Positions 17,290-26,466 of a DNA stretch of 64,000 nt are shown here, one piece after another. The DNA lies in the NCBI RefSeq assembly GCF_000421165.1, contig NZ_ATWI01000009.1, positions 806,001-870,000 on the forward strand, read 5' to 3'. The notes below the pieces were generated by a model. The model saw only the letters and a list, made by a program, of their open reading frames with translations. It did no database searches and was not told where the DNA came from. The position numbers and the translations under genes are program-made. Source of the stretch: Marinobacter daepoensis DSM 16072. Lineage in GTDB: Bacteria; Pseudomonadota; Gammaproteobacteria; Pseudomonadales; Oleiphilaceae. Position 1 is the first letter of the stretch. Each line of letters begins with the position of its first letter.

Positions 17290-19025
17290 CGCGCGTTCTC
17301 GCTGCAGCGTTCATCGCTTTGCTCATGCTCGCTTCAGCCGCCACCCACGCAGCCGGAAAGCTGACCGTGGAGCCAGACCGGACCCGGCTTTACGAAGGCG
17401 AAGTCCTGACACTGACCGTCAAGGGCTCGATGAAGCTGGACATCAACCTGACCAACCTGTTCAGCTTCGACCTCTCCCAACTGCCATCGCCGGATATCGA
17501 AAAAGTCGAGCCCGACTTTGAAATCCTGGCACGAAATCAGCACTACAGCGTTCAAACGGTTAACACCGAAATGGTTGGTGAGATTACCTGGACCTATCAA
17601 TTGGCGCCTTCCCGCACCGGTACTCTGAGCCTTCCCTCTCTGACGTTCAAGGACGCCGTCTCGGACCCGCTGGAGATTGAGGTCGTTGCTGGCACACCTC
17701 CGGATCAGGCAGCGTCCCGAACCAGCTTCATCGAGCTTTCTGCTGACAAAGCTGAAGTGTACGTCCAGGAGCAACTGGTTCTGACCGTACGGCTCTTTTT
17801 CTCCGGCAACCTCATCCGGGGTGAGCTCTCCGAGCCGGAACACCCGGATGCCATTATTGAATCACTTGGCCAGCAAAAAGAATCCACCCGCTATCGCGAT
17901 GGCATAAGGTACCGGGTAGTCGAGCGGCGTTACGCTATTTTCCCCCAGACACCAGGCACATTGTCACTGGCGCCAATCCGGTTTGATGGCCAGTCCAGGG
18001 ACGCTTCCGGCCAGTTGCGTTTTCTGCGCGACCAACAACAGCTTTACGATGTCCCCGTCAAAGCCGTGCCGGCAGAGTACCCGATGGACCAGGCGTGGCT
18101 GCCAGCCTCCAAGGTCACTTTGAGCGACGAGGGCCTGCCATCAGGACAAGAACTGATCGCTGGCAGCAACCTGAATCACAAGATCACCCTGGAGGCAGAC
18201 GGGCTTCCCTCTGAAGCTCTGCCCCCCATTGTACAAGACATGCCAGGCGCCATCCGAAGCTACCCGGAGCAACCAATACGTAATACCGAAACCACACCCA
18301 GCGGACTGAGATCCGCACTGCAACAGACCGCAGCACTGGTCCCCGTTCAGACCGGTGACGTGATCGTCCCGGCAATTCGTATTCCCTGGTGGAACACCGA
18401 GACCAACACTCTGGAGGAGGCCGTTCTGCCAGCACGACATTACACGGTCTCAGGTAACAGCGCGTTGCCGGCCGCTGCCTCGTCCCCCGAAACCTCAACC
18501 CCGGCGGAAGGGCCAGCCAGTGAACCGACAGCCAACGTGGACACAGCCCAGGGCACCGGCTCCGGAGACAGCCGGTGGCTCTGGGCAACCGGTATCTTTG
18601 CGGCACTCTGGCTGATCACTCTGGGGCTTTGGTGGCGGGCTCGACAAGCACCGTCTGGCAAGCAGGAGTCACACCCTGCGGCTGACGATTCAAATGAACG
18701 ACAGGCATTTGAGGCACTGAAAAATGCAATCAACGAAGGCTCCGGGCAAACATCGCGGGCCCTGCTTCGGTGGGCACGGCTGAAATTTCCGGAGCGGGAC
18801 TTCGGATCGGTACACGATCTGCTGAGATTTGCCGGAAACCAGCCTCTGAACGATGCCTTTGAGCGCTTCCAGGCAACACTCTACTCGGGGCAACAGCATG
18901 GCGAACACGCGCGCGAGCGCACCGACCTGGTGAAGGCACTGCAAGCGTTGCGGGAAACCTCGGGGAAGAATCAGACGCGATCACAGGAGCTTCCGCCCCT
19001 GTACCCGTCCTCGTTAACCTCTTGA
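17283..19025 (+). CDS. batD: BatD-like exported protein
   Basis: BatD family, last gene of the Bat operon. The 580-residue protein has a cleavable signal peptide (VLAAAFIALLMLASAATHA, residues 5-23). Several beta-sandwich repeats follow (KLTVEPDRTRLYEGEVLTLT; then VYVQEQLVLTVRLFF). A membrane segment at about 438-458 (WLWATGIFAALWLITLGLWW) and a cytoplasmic helical tail of 110 residues end the protein. Most of it is therefore periplasmic. It overlaps batB/C by 7 bases. No catalytic motif is visible; a role as periplasmic sensor or scaffold of the Bat complex is inference. Confidence 0.88.
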   Translation: MVTRVLAAAFIALLMLASAATHAAGKLTVEPDRTRLYEGEVLTLTVKGSMKLDINLTNLFSFDLSQLPSPDIEKVEPDFEILARNQHYSVQTVNTEMVGEITWTYQLAPSRTGTLSLPSLTFKDAVSDPLEIEVVAGTPPDQAASRTSFIELSADKAEVYVQEQLVLTVRLFFSGNLIRGELSEPEHPDAIIESLGQQKESTRYRDGIRYRVVERRYAIFPQTPGTLSLAPIRFDGQSRDASGQLRFLRDQQQLYDVPVKAVPAEYPMDQAWLPASKVTLSDEGLPSGQELIAGSNLNHKITLEADGLPSEALPPIVQDMPGAIRSYPEQPIRNTETTPSGLRSALQQTAALVPVQTGDVIVPAIRIPWWNTETNTLEEAVLPARHYTVSGNSALPAAASSPETSTPAEGPASEPTANVDTAQGTGSGDSRWLWATGIFAALWLITLGLWWRARQAPSGKQESHPAADDSNERQAFEALKNAINEGSGQTSRALLRWARLKFPERDFGSVHDLLRFAGNQPLNDAFERFQATLYSGQQHGEHARERTDLVKALQALRETSGKNQTRSQELPPLYPSSLTS

Positions 19026-19032
19026 AGAAAGC

Positions 19033-19056
19033 AAAAAGCCCGTCGAGGCGACGGGC
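19033..19056 (-). terminator. Terminator between convergent batD and ccmI
   Basis: Perfect 8-bp stem GCCCGTCG (19038-19045) / CGACGGGC (19049-19056) with a 3-base loop. On the minus strand it is followed by five T (19033-19037), so it primarily ends the ccm operon. On the plus strand only TTCC follows, so it may stop batD transcription less efficiently. Confidence 0.85.
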
Positions 19057-19068
19057 TTCCGGGAGTCA

Positions 19069-20343
19069 TCAGTTGGTCAATTCCTGATTGATGACCAGCT
19101 CGATGGGTGCTCCTGCCTCGGCCGGAGGTAACACCGTAGTTTCAACCCGGCCCTCCCAGTCTCCAGGCTGGGGCATCACGCTCCCGGTGCGGCTCAACCG
19201 GGCAACAACCACCACGTCCTGCTGAGCTGATATCGCAGACTCCGGAGACATCGCGTACCGATCGTCCAGCCGGATCTCCGCAGGCAGATCAGCAGCGGTC
19301 ATTCTGGCGACAGCAACCGGTGCTCCGCCAGCAGCCGCCGCTGGCCGGGCAAAGATAAACAGCACGGTGTCATCCTTAACGGCCTGCTGCAATCCAGCGT
19401 CCAGAGAAACTCTCAGGGAAACGCCCGGGCCCGAGGCCAGCTCCGGAGCCGCAGAAACCTGCTCTGGCGGTGTCTCACCCAGTCTCCGATAGGCCTCGTC
19501 GATGCCTCCCCGGATGGACGCGAGCTGCGGATGATCCGGTGCAACTTCAGTGATGCGCTTCCAGTACTCTATCGCTTCCCGGTAATTCTGCTGCCCGAAA
19601 GCATTAATACCCATCAGGCCCAGTGCATTGACCTCATCGGGGTTCAGTTCACGCGCTGCATTAATCGCCGCTGTAACCTCCGGGGTCATTTCTCCTTCGC
19701 TGCCAAAGTATGCCGCCTGGGCAGCCAAGCCTAATGCTACTGCACTGGCGTCAGGCTCCACAGACACCACTTCTGCCAACCGCCGGTAGGCGTTTGCGGC
19801 ATCATCGTAACGCTCAATACGCATGTAGGTCTGGCCCAGCATGGCCCAGCCATCTGCGTTGTCCGGACTTTGCTCCAGCCGGTCCCGTAGCTGGTCCGCC
19901 AGTTCCGCCATACGAGCAGCCTGATCGCCCTGAGCTGCATTCATCTCCTGCATGGCAATAAACTGTTCCACCTGATCCATGGAACCCCATTCCTGGTAGC
20001 CAAAATAGGTGCCAATCGGTAGTACCAGAATGGCCAAAAGGGCGACGACAACTGCGCTTCGGCGTCCGGGCAGGCGCCGTTGAGCAACATTCTCCTCTGG
20101 CACATCGTCAAGCATTGAGCCAGCCAGTTCCTCTTTCAGCTGCTGGTAGCTCTCATCGTTGTGAATGCCCGCCTCATGCTCATCGTCCAACTCTTTGAGC
20201 CGTGTGCGGTAAGCCAGAAGGTTATGGTTACGGAAATCCGTTTCAAGGCGAGCTTTAGGTTTATGGAAAAACACGGGATAAAGCACAAATGCCAGGGCGG
20301 CCAGAATAAGTACGGTCCCGGCAATCCAGAAAGTATCGGTCAT
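19069..20343 (-). CDS. ccmI: CcmI (CycH), apocytochrome c chaperone
   Basis: Inner-membrane protein that delivers apocytochrome c to the CcmFH haem-ligation complex. The 424-residue chain has an N-terminal membrane segment (FWIAGTVLILAALAFVLYPV, 5-24) and a leucine-zipper-like cytoplasmic loop (about 30-85). A second membrane segment (VVVALLAILVLPIGTYFGY, about 98-116) precedes a periplasmic TPR domain (AMLGQTYMRIERYDDAANAY and EVNALGLMGINAFGQQNYRE). The C-terminal 130 residues form a further beta-rich periplasmic domain typical of the long CcmI type. It is last in the ccm operon. Confidence 0.93.
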   Translation of the reverse strand: MTDTFWIAGTVLILAALAFVLYPVFFHKPKARLETDFRNHNLLAYRTRLKELDDEHEAGIHNDESYQQLKEELAGSMLDDVPEENVAQRRLPGRRSAVVVALLAILVLPIGTYFGYQEWGSMDQVEQFIAMQEMNAAQGDQAARMAELADQLRDRLEQSPDNADGWAMLGQTYMRIERYDDAANAYRRLAEVVSVEPDASAVALGLAAQAAYFGSEGEMTPEVTAAINAARELNPDEVNALGLMGINAFGQQNYREAIEYWKRITEVAPDHPQLASIRGGIDEAYRRLGETPPEQVSAAPELASGPGVSLRVSLDAGLQQAVKDDTVLFIFARPAAAAGGAPVAVARMTAADLPAEIRLDDRYAMSPESAISAQQDVVVVARLSRTGSVMPQPGDWEGRVETTVLPPAEAGAPIELVINQELTN

Positions 20344-20376
20344 GGAAATATCGTCACATCTCGGGATGAATGGGAG

Positions 20377-20859
20377 TTATGGGCGTTCGGTCTTGTCACC
20401 GTTGCTGGCCAGGATCTGCTCGGCCCGCGCCCGGTCTTCCGAACTTAAAGGCGGCTCGTCATCTCTTCCCCGGGCACGCCACACAACACCAACAACAATC
20501 AGAAAGCCACCAATTGTGGCAATGGCCGGAAATGCCCAAAGCAGGATGGTTCGGTTGTCGACCGGCGGTTTGTACTGAACAAACTCTCCGAAACGGTCTA
20601 CCAGGGCCCCGACAATTTCGTCGTTGGAGGAGCCCCCCTGCATCATGCGGTAGACCTCATCCCGCATGTCTTTGGAGATAGGCGCATTGGAATCGGCGAT
20701 GTTCTGGTTCTGGCATTTCGGGCAACGCAATTCGGAAATCAGTTGCTGATAGCGCTGTTCCTCGGCCCGGGTATCGAAATCGTAGACTTCAGCCACCTCA
20801 GCCCGGACCAGTCCCGACAGCGCCATGCACAGCGCAAAGACTCCGGCTAACCAACGCAT
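20377..20859 (-). CDS. ccmH: CcmH (CcmL/CycL), thiol-redox protein for cytochrome c maturation
   Basis: Membrane-anchored periplasmic protein that reduces or resolves the CXXCH cysteines of apocytochrome c before haem attachment. The 160-residue sequence begins with a signal peptide (WLAGVFALCMALSGLVRA). The signature LRCPKCQNQNIADSNAPIS holds the redox Cys pair at about 45-48. A C-terminal membrane segment (ILLWAFPAIATIGGFLIVVG, about 105-124) ends in a short charged tail. It is the short type, with the CcmI function in a separate gene, as in Pseudomonas. Start ATG 20859 overlaps the ccmG stop by one base. Confidence 0.94.
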   Translation of the reverse strand: MRWLAGVFALCMALSGLVRAEVAEVYDFDTRAEEQRYQQLISELRCPKCQNQNIADSNAPISKDMRDEVYRMMQGGSSNDEIVGALVDRFGEFVQYKPPVDNRTILLWAFPAIATIGGFLIVVGVVWRARGRDDEPPLSSEDRARAEQILASNGDKTERP

Positions 20860-21395
20860 CAGCTTTCCCTCCGCGCTTTCTGAACCTCAGGCTTCAGCAC
20901 ATCATCCCAGACTGCCTGGTTAACCACGCCCACATGGCGGTAGCGCACCACACCATTGGCATCAATCACAAAGGTTTCCGGCGCTCCATACACACCAAGA
21001 TCAAATCCCAGAGTTCCCTTCGGATCGAAAATGATGGTTTCGTAGGGATTGCCCAGTCGGTTCAGGAACCGGAAAGCCGTCTCACGCTGGTCCTTATAGT
21101 TCAGACCCACAATGCGAATGCCCTGCTCTTTCGCCAGGAACATCAGATAGCCGTGCTCGTCCCAGCATGCGGGGCACCATTCCGCCCACACGTTCAGCAA
21201 TGACACCTCGCCCTGAAACACAGACGGAGTAAGCGAGGTGTCGGCATCTTCCAGGGACTCCAGGCGGAAGTCGGGGACCGGCTTGCCAATCAGCACCGAC
21301 TCGAGTTTCGTGGGGTCCTTCCCTAACCCGGCGAACAGAAAGATGCCAACCCCCAGAGCAATCAGCAGTGGCAGAAACAGGAAAATACGTTTCAT
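20859..21395 (-). CDS. ccmG: CcmG (DsbE), periplasmic thioredoxin-like protein
   Basis: Thiol-disulfide oxidoreductase that passes reducing power from DsbD to CcmH/apocytochrome c. The 178-residue protein has an uncleaved N-terminal membrane anchor (IFLFLPLLIALGVGIFLFAG) and a thioredoxin domain with the active site WCPAC in LLNVWAEWCPACWDEH (about 69-84). The family-specific GAPETFVID with the cis-Pro loop lies near residue 136. It overlaps ccmF by 4 bases (ATGA). Confidence 0.94.
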   Translation of the reverse strand: MKRIFLFLPLLIALGVGIFLFAGLGKDPTKLESVLIGKPVPDFRLESLEDADTSLTPSVFQGEVSLLNVWAEWCPACWDEHGYLMFLAKEQGIRIVGLNYKDQRETAFRFLNRLGNPYETIIFDPKGTLGFDLGVYGAPETFVIDANGVVRYRHVGVVNQAVWDDVLKPEVQKARRES

Positions 21396-23389
21396 GACGA
21401 CACCTCAGCCGGGTGACCTGTGGCGACCTGCACCTCATTTTTCCAGCCCGCCTCGTCACGGGCGCGAATCCGGTACCGTTTGTCGGCAATCGCCAGGAAG
21501 CCGCCAATCGCCATCACCAAAGACCCAAGCCACAACCAGCGCACCAAAGGTTTGTACTGGAGACGAATCGCCCAGGCCTCGTCACTGACCCGCTCTCCGA
21601 CCGCCACAAACACGTCCCGGAACAATCCGGCATCAATATCCGCCTCGGTCATGACACTCATCCCCACGGGGTACTGCCGCTTTTCCGGATGCAGGTCGGT
21701 CACCAGTTTGCCGTCGAGATACACGTCAAAACTGCCGTATTGCGCTGTAAAGTTCGGGCCACGGCGCTCGCCAATGTCGGTGAAGACGATCTCGTAATCT
21801 CCAACCATAGCGCGATCCCCGGGCTGCATGCGCACGTCCCGTTCAATACCGTAGTTGGACACCACCGTTGCACCCGCCATCACCATGGCCAGCCCCAGGT
21901 GCCCGAGAACCATGCCCCAGTAACTGCGGGACTGGCGTTTCAGGCCGTGCAAACGGCCCTTTCTGGACGAAGACTTGTCCCACAGATCCCAGAACGTCGC
22001 CACGGTCACCCACATAGCTGCGAACACACCCAGGAACGCCCAGGGCGCAAATCCGCCATAACCGATCATCACCAGGGCGCTTGCAATCAGGCTCACCGCC
22101 AACGGCCAGAGCAGTTTTCGGGCAAGCCATCCGCCATCTGTTTTTTTCCAGCGAGAGAAAATCCCTGCTCCAAGAAGCAGACCCGTTGCAACCGCGAGCG
22201 GGCTAAAGGTGGTGTTGAAGAACGGCTCACCAATGGACAACTTCCCGAGATCCAGATAATCCAGCACCAACGGATACAGCGTGCCAATCGCCACCAATAG
22301 CGTTGCAGAGACAAGCAGAACGTTGTTCAGCAACAGGAAGATTTCCCGGGACAACGAACCATAGCGAGACCTTACGTGTACAACTGGCGCCCGGAACGCA
22401 TACAACGTCAGGCTGGCCAGGATGGTGATAGCCAGCAACGCCAGCAAGAAGCTGCCACGCTCAGGATCCGACGCAAAAGCGTGAACCGATGTCAGAACAC
22501 CAGAACGCACCAGGAATGTCCCGAGCAGGCTGAGTGCAAACGTCACAATCGCCAGCAGTACGGTCCAGCTTTTGAATACGCCACGCTTTTCGGTCACCGC
22601 CAGGGAGTGCATCAGGGCAGTACCAGAAAGCCAGGGCAGCAGAGACGCGTTCTCAACCGGGTCCCAGAACCACCAGCCACCCCAGCCAAGCTCGTAGTAG
22701 GCCCACCAGCTCCCAAGGGCGATACCAAGAGTCAGGAACGACCAGGCAACCGTGGTCCAGGGGCGGGACCAGCGGGCCCAGGCCGCATCCAACCGCCCAT
22801 TGATCAATGCAGCGATGGCAAAGGCAAAAGCCACAGAAAAGCCAACGTACCCCATGTACAGCATCGGTGGATGCATGATCAGGCCAATGTCCTGAAGCAA
22901 CGGGTTAAGGTCCTGCCCATCTGCTGGCACGTTCGGCAGCAGGCGGTCAAATGGGTTGGAGGTCAGAATAATGAACAGCAGAAAGCCCACCGAGACCATT
23001 CCAAGCACAGACAGCACCTGAGAAATCATCACCGAGGGCAAATTTCTGCTGAAGATAGCCACCGCGAGGGTCCAGCCAATGAGCATCAGGATCCACATCA
23101 ACAGTGAGCCCTCATGCCCACCCCACACCGCACTCATTTTGTAGTACCACGGCAGCATACTGTTGCTGTTATTCGCAACATAAGCCACCGAGAAATCATC
23201 CACCAGAAACGCGTGGGTCAAAATCACAAAGGCCAGGGCTGTGAAGACAAACATGCCCGTTGCCAGCGGCCTGGCAAACGCCTGCAGACTGTCACGCCCG
23301 GTCAGAGCGCCCGCCAGCGGCACAACGGAGAGAAGTACTGCCAGCAGCAAGGAAAGAATCAGTGCAAGCTGTCCGAGTTCCGGGTACAT
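21392..23389 (-). CDS. ccmF: CcmF, haem lyase subunit
   Basis: Large inner-membrane protein that takes haem from holo-CcmE and ligates it to apocytochrome c. The 665 residues contain about 14 hydrophobic segments. The Trp-rich haem-handling loop WGGWWFWDPVENASLLPWL is at about 234-252, and the conserved GGHEGSLLMW lies near residue 90. A large periplasmic loop near the C-terminus (YGIERDVRMQPGDRAMVGDY onward) precedes the last membrane segment. Length and order are as in Pseudomonas and E. coli. It sits 34 bases after ccmE. Confidence 0.96.
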   Translation of the reverse strand: MYPELGQLALILSLLLAVLLSVVPLAGALTGRDSLQAFARPLATGMFVFTALAFVILTHAFLVDDFSVAYVANNSNSMLPWYYKMSAVWGGHEGSLLMWILMLIGWTLAVAIFSRNLPSVMISQVLSVLGMVSVGFLLFIILTSNPFDRLLPNVPADGQDLNPLLQDIGLIMHPPMLYMGYVGFSVAFAFAIAALINGRLDAAWARWSRPWTTVAWSFLTLGIALGSWWAYYELGWGGWWFWDPVENASLLPWLSGTALMHSLAVTEKRGVFKSWTVLLAIVTFALSLLGTFLVRSGVLTSVHAFASDPERGSFLLALLAITILASLTLYAFRAPVVHVRSRYGSLSREIFLLLNNVLLVSATLLVAIGTLYPLVLDYLDLGKLSIGEPFFNTTFSPLAVATGLLLGAGIFSRWKKTDGGWLARKLLWPLAVSLIASALVMIGYGGFAPWAFLGVFAAMWVTVATFWDLWDKSSSRKGRLHGLKRQSRSYWGMVLGHLGLAMVMAGATVVSNYGIERDVRMQPGDRAMVGDYEIVFTDIGERRGPNFTAQYGSFDVYLDGKLVTDLHPEKRQYPVGMSVMTEADIDAGLFRDVFVAVGERVSDEAWAIRLQYKPLVRWLWLGSLVMAIGGFLAIADKRYRIRARDEAGWKNEVQVATGHPAEVSS

Positions 23390-23423
23390 CGGGTTTCTCC
23401 AACGTCAGAGATGAATTGAGCGC

Positions 23424-23903
23424 TCAGTACGCGGTCGTTTCTGCAGCTTTTTCGACATCGGCCGACTTATGCTGCCCTTTTGATGAGCGCTCCAGCGCTT
23501 CAGCGACTTCCGGCGGCATGTAATTCTCGTCGTGTTTGGCCAGTACCTGGTCCGCCACAAACACGCCCTGATCATTCAAACGCCCCATGGCCACCACGCC
23601 CTGCCCTTCTGCAAACAGGTCCGGCAGGATACCCTCGTACTGCACCGGCACCGATGCGGAGAAATCCGTTACCCGGAAGCTAACCAGCAGGCTGTCAGCA
23701 TCCCTCGCCACACTGCCTTCCTCAACCATGCCACCGGCGCGGATCCGAACATCGACTGGCGCGTTACCGGCGGCGATTTCGGTAGGATCATAAAACAGAT
23801 TGATGTTCTGCCTCAGCGCGTAGGTGGTGAGCCCAACAGCAATAGCAATACCGGCCACCAGAAAGAGCACTATGGTCAGTCGTTTTTTTCGGATCGGATG
23901 CAT
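23424..23903 (-). CDS. ccmE: CcmE, periplasmic haem chaperone
   Basis: Binds haem covalently after export and hands it to CcmF. The 159-residue protein has an N-terminal anchor ([20 protein letters not shown], 9-28) and an OB-fold domain ([40 protein letters not shown]). The haem-attachment motif is His124-DEN-Tyr128. The flexible, charged C-terminal tail is typical. MHPIRKKRL at the start is the usual N-terminus of the family. Confidence 0.96.
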   Translation of the reverse strand: MHPIRKKRLTIVLFLVAGIAIAVGLTTYALRQNINLFYDPTEIAAGNAPVDVRIRAGGMVEEGSVARDADSLLVSFRVTDFSASVPVQYEGILPDLFAEGQGVVAMGRLNDQGVFVADQVLAKHDENYMPPEVAEALERSSKGQHKSADVEKAAETTAY

Positions 23904-23917
23904 GAATTACCTGCCCT

Positions 23918-24151
23918 TTAGTCTTGGGAAACTTCAACACGGGTGAACGTAGCTGCCGGCTTAGGCCGGTTGCCAACGGTACTCTTCTGCTGCTGATAAC
24001 GCCGCTTGCACGCCGACGTGACCGCCCGGTGATGCCGATAAGACTGCACCATCAGACCAATCAGAAGCACCGCGAATACCGCATAGCAGGTCCAAACGTA
24101 AGGACCATGGCCTTCCATGGCGATAAATGCTGAGAAGGATTCAAATGCCAT
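23918..24151 (-). CDS. ccmD: CcmD, small membrane protein of the haem exporter
   Basis: A 77-residue one-pass membrane protein needed to release holo-CcmE from the CcmABC complex. The membrane segment is YVWTCYAVFAVLLIGLMVQSY at about 18-38, followed by a basic cytoplasmic tail. FSAFIAMEGHGPYVW before the segment matches the family start (hydrophobic, Gly-His-Gly-Xaa-Tyr-Val-Trp). It lies between ccmC (3 bases) and ccmE (14 bases). Small and poorly conserved, but the position confirms it. Confidence 0.9.
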   Translation of the reverse strand: MAFESFSAFIAMEGHGPYVWTCYAVFAVLLIGLMVQSYRHHRAVTSACKRRYQQQKSTVGNRPKPAATFTRVEVSQD

Positions 24152-24154
24152 GGG

Positions 24155-24898
24155 TCAGCCTCTCTCCGCCATAATCAGCTCTCTTACCCAGCGGGTTTTC
24201 TGCTCCCGCATCAGAATTTCTGTTTTCATTCGCACACAGGCCAGCCAGCCAAACAGGCAATACAGACCGAGCACCGATAGCAACAACGGCACCCACATTT
24301 CAGCGGGCATGGAAGGTTTTTCTGTGAGCTTGAACGTTGAAGGCTGATGCAGCGTATTCCACCACTCCACGGAATACTGGATGATCGGAATATTCACAAC
24401 ACCCACCAGCACCAGAACGGCCACCGCACGGGCGGCGGACTTTTCATCATTGATCGCACGGTCCAGCGCAATGGCACCGCCGTAGAGAAAGAGCAGGATC
24501 AGCATGGAGGTCAGCCGGGCATCCCATACCCACCAGGTTCCCCAGGTTGGCTTGCCCCAGACCGCCCCGGTAAACAACGACAGGAAGGTAAAGATCAAAC
24601 CCACCGGCGCCACGGATTTGACAAAAACATCGGCCAGTTTCATGCGCCAGACCAGTGTCACAACCGCAGCAAACGCCATCATGATATAGATGGACTGCGC
24701 CAGAAATGCCGTGGGGACATGAATAAAGATGATCCGGTAACTGTTACCCTGGAGATAATCCTTGGGCGCAAAGGCCAGGCCCCAGACCACGCCAGCCATC
24801 AGCAGAATGGCCCCGGCCGCCAGCAACCAGGGCATAAACCGGGTCGCAATCCCGAAGAACCATTTTGGGGAACCCAGTTTGTGAAAAAATTGCCACAT
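24155..24898 (-). CDS. ccmC: CcmC, haem transfer membrane protein
   Basis: Six-segment inner-membrane protein that positions haem for covalent attachment to CcmE. The 247 residues carry the Trp-rich motif WGTWWVWDARLTSMLILLF (about 127-145) and conserved His residues in periplasmic loops (FIHVPTAFLAQ; SVEWWNTLHQPS). The C-terminal region LLSVLGLYCLFGWLACVRM is the last membrane segment. ATG 24898 opens MWQFFHKLGSP, the usual start. 54 bases separate it from ccmB. Confidence 0.96.
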   Translation of the reverse strand: MWQFFHKLGSPKWFFGIATRFMPWLLAAGAILLMAGVVWGLAFAPKDYLQGNSYRIIFIHVPTAFLAQSIYIMMAFAAVVTLVWRMKLADVFVKSVAPVGLIFTFLSLFTGAVWGKPTWGTWWVWDARLTSMLILLFLYGGAIALDRAINDEKSAARAVAVLVLVGVVNIPIIQYSVEWWNTLHQPSTFKLTEKPSMPAEMWVPLLLSVLGLYCLFGWLACVRMKTEILMREQKTRWVRELIMAERG

Positions 24899-24952
24899 CA
24901 GTTGGTCACCATCTTCAGTGTTGACTGTTGTTTATGGAAATCAATGAACCTG

Positions 24953-25678
24953 TCAGCTGTTTGACAGGCTGATTCTCAAAGCTGCTGCCGAAGCAAATGG
25001 CGCCAGCGTTACAGCCAACACCAGAAATGCCCCCATAAGGGCCAGATACCCGGCTACAGGCGCGCCCTCTGCTGCTGCCGCTACCGTTCCGGTACCAAAA
25101 ATCAGCACGGGAATGTACAGCGGAATGATCAGCAGTGACAAGAGCACACCCGCCGAGCGCAATCCCAGTGTCAATGCGGCCCCGATAGCGCCAATCATGC
25201 TCAACACCGGGGTACCGATCAGCAGCGTTAGACACAGAATTGCAATAGAGTTCCCGTCAAGGTGAACCATCACCCCCAAAACCGGCGCCAGAAGCACCAG
25301 CGGTAACCCGGTCAGCACCCAATGGGCCGCTGTTTTCGCCAGTATCAGCAAAAACAATGGCTGAGGCTGAAGCACCAGTTGTTCCAGCGTTCCATCATCA
25401 AAATCATGACGAAACAAATGGTCCAGAGACAGCAGGACCGACAATAGTGCAGCAACCCATAGAATACCGGCCCCGGACTGCTTCAGGAATGCCACTTCCG
25501 GGCTGACTCCCAGGGGAAAAAGGGTTACGACCATGATGAAAAACAACAGGGGGTTGAGCAGATCCTGCCGTTGCCGGAAGGCTACCCGGACATCTCTGGC
25601 AAAAACGGCCCCCATGGCCCCAAGAGGACCAACTGCACTGGACACCGGCTTCACAGAAGGACGCGCGTCAGCGTTCAT
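24953..25678 (-). CDS. ccmB: CcmB, membrane subunit of the haem exporter
   Basis: Permease partner of the CcmA ATPase. The 241 residues hold six hydrophobic segments and the family patterns RDVRVAFRQRQDLLNPLLFF near the N-terminus and HLFRHDFDDGTLEQL (about 105-119). ATG 25678 is chosen because GGGAGG lies 5 bases upstream. A longer open frame extends into ccmA but has no homology to the family. It overlaps the ccmA end by 11 bases, so translation is coupled. Confidence 0.94.
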   Translation of the reverse strand: MNADARPSVKPVSSAVGPLGAMGAVFARDVRVAFRQRQDLLNPLLFFIMVVTLFPLGVSPEVAFLKQSGAGILWVAALLSVLLSLDHLFRHDFDDGTLEQLVLQPQPLFLLILAKTAAHWVLTGLPLVLLAPVLGVMVHLDGNSIAILCLTLLIGTPVLSMIGAIGAALTLGLRSAGVLLSLLIIPLYIPVLIFGTGTVAAAAEGAPVAGYLALMGAFLVLAVTLAPFASAAALRISLSNS

Positions 25679-26306
25679 ATTGTCCTCCCGTTCCCAGCGT
25701 AATCCGCTGCATGCCAGGCAAATCCAGATCGTGGTGCGTGGTGACCAGCACTGCCCCTCCCTCTTCTGCACGCTGCTGAAGCAGTGCTTCAATGGCCCTG
25801 ACGCCATCCGCATCAATCGCGGTAAAAACCTCATCAAGCAACCACAAAGGCTCATCAGCAACCAGTAACCTTGCCAGGGCCACACGCCGCTGTTGGCCTG
25901 CAGAGAGGTTGCGGCAGGGGACATGCTCAAATCCGGACAACCCTGTACCCTCAAGCGCCCGGGCCAGAGCTCCATCGGCAATCTCGCGCCGGCCGGCCAT
26001 CAGGGCTCTCAGGTTTTCCATGGGCGTTAGCAAGGGTTTTATGCCAGGGCGATGCCCCAGATAAAGCGTATTCCGGAGGAAAGATTCGCGCTGGGCCATT
26101 CTCGGTTGGCCACACCAGAGCAATTGCCCTGACCAGGCATCGTTCAACCCGGCAAGAATACGAAGCAACGTTGTTTTCCCCGTACCGTTCGGCCCCTCGA
26201 CACGGGTAAGCGTACCGGGCAGTATGGAAAAGGACAGATTCTGGAACAACAGACGCTCGTCCCGCTCACACTCAAGATCGATCGCCTGTAGTAACGGCTC
26301 GGACAT
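25668..26306 (-). CDS. ccmA: CcmA, ATP-binding subunit of the haem exporter
   Basis: ABC ATPase of the CcmABC complex, which uses ATP to release holo-CcmE. The 212 residues contain Walker A GPNGTGKTT (about 39-47), the signature LSAGQQRRVALARL (about 134-147) and Walker B LWLLDE with D-loop FTAIDADG. It is first gene of the ccm operon and divergent from the FliK-like gene. In Pseudomonas and Vibrio ccmA also adjoins the chemotaxis/DUF2802 genes; here four genes lie in between. Confidence 0.95.
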   Translation of the reverse strand: MSEPLLQAIDLECERDERLLFQNLSFSILPGTLTRVEGPNGTGKTTLLRILAGLNDAWSGQLLWCGQPRMAQRESFLRNTLYLGHRPGIKPLLTPMENLRALMAGRREIADGALARALEGTGLSGFEHVPCRNLSAGQQRRVALARLLVADEPLWLLDEVFTAIDADGVRAIEALLQQRAEEGGAVLVTTHHDLDLPGMQRITLGTGGQYER

Positions 26307-26413
26307 CAGGGCTCCGTTTCAGAGCGATGGATGCACAACGGGCATCAGGTGCATGAAATGAAGGTCACACGGGTGCCAACATGAAATCAGGGCATTTACT
26401 GCCAGCGCGGCGT

Positions 26414-26419
26414 ATTATA
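26414..26419 (-). promoter_or_regulatory. Possible -10 element of the ccm operon
   Basis: A perfect TATAAT on the minus strand 108 bases upstream of ccmA. No good -35 hexamer is found 16-18 bases before it, so this is a weak call. The same A/T-rich spot reads TATTAT on the plus strand and could serve the divergent FliK-like gene. Confidence 0.35.
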
Positions 26420-26466
26420 ACGAATGCGCCAGCGGAATACTCTTGCCCGACATCAAATCGACAACA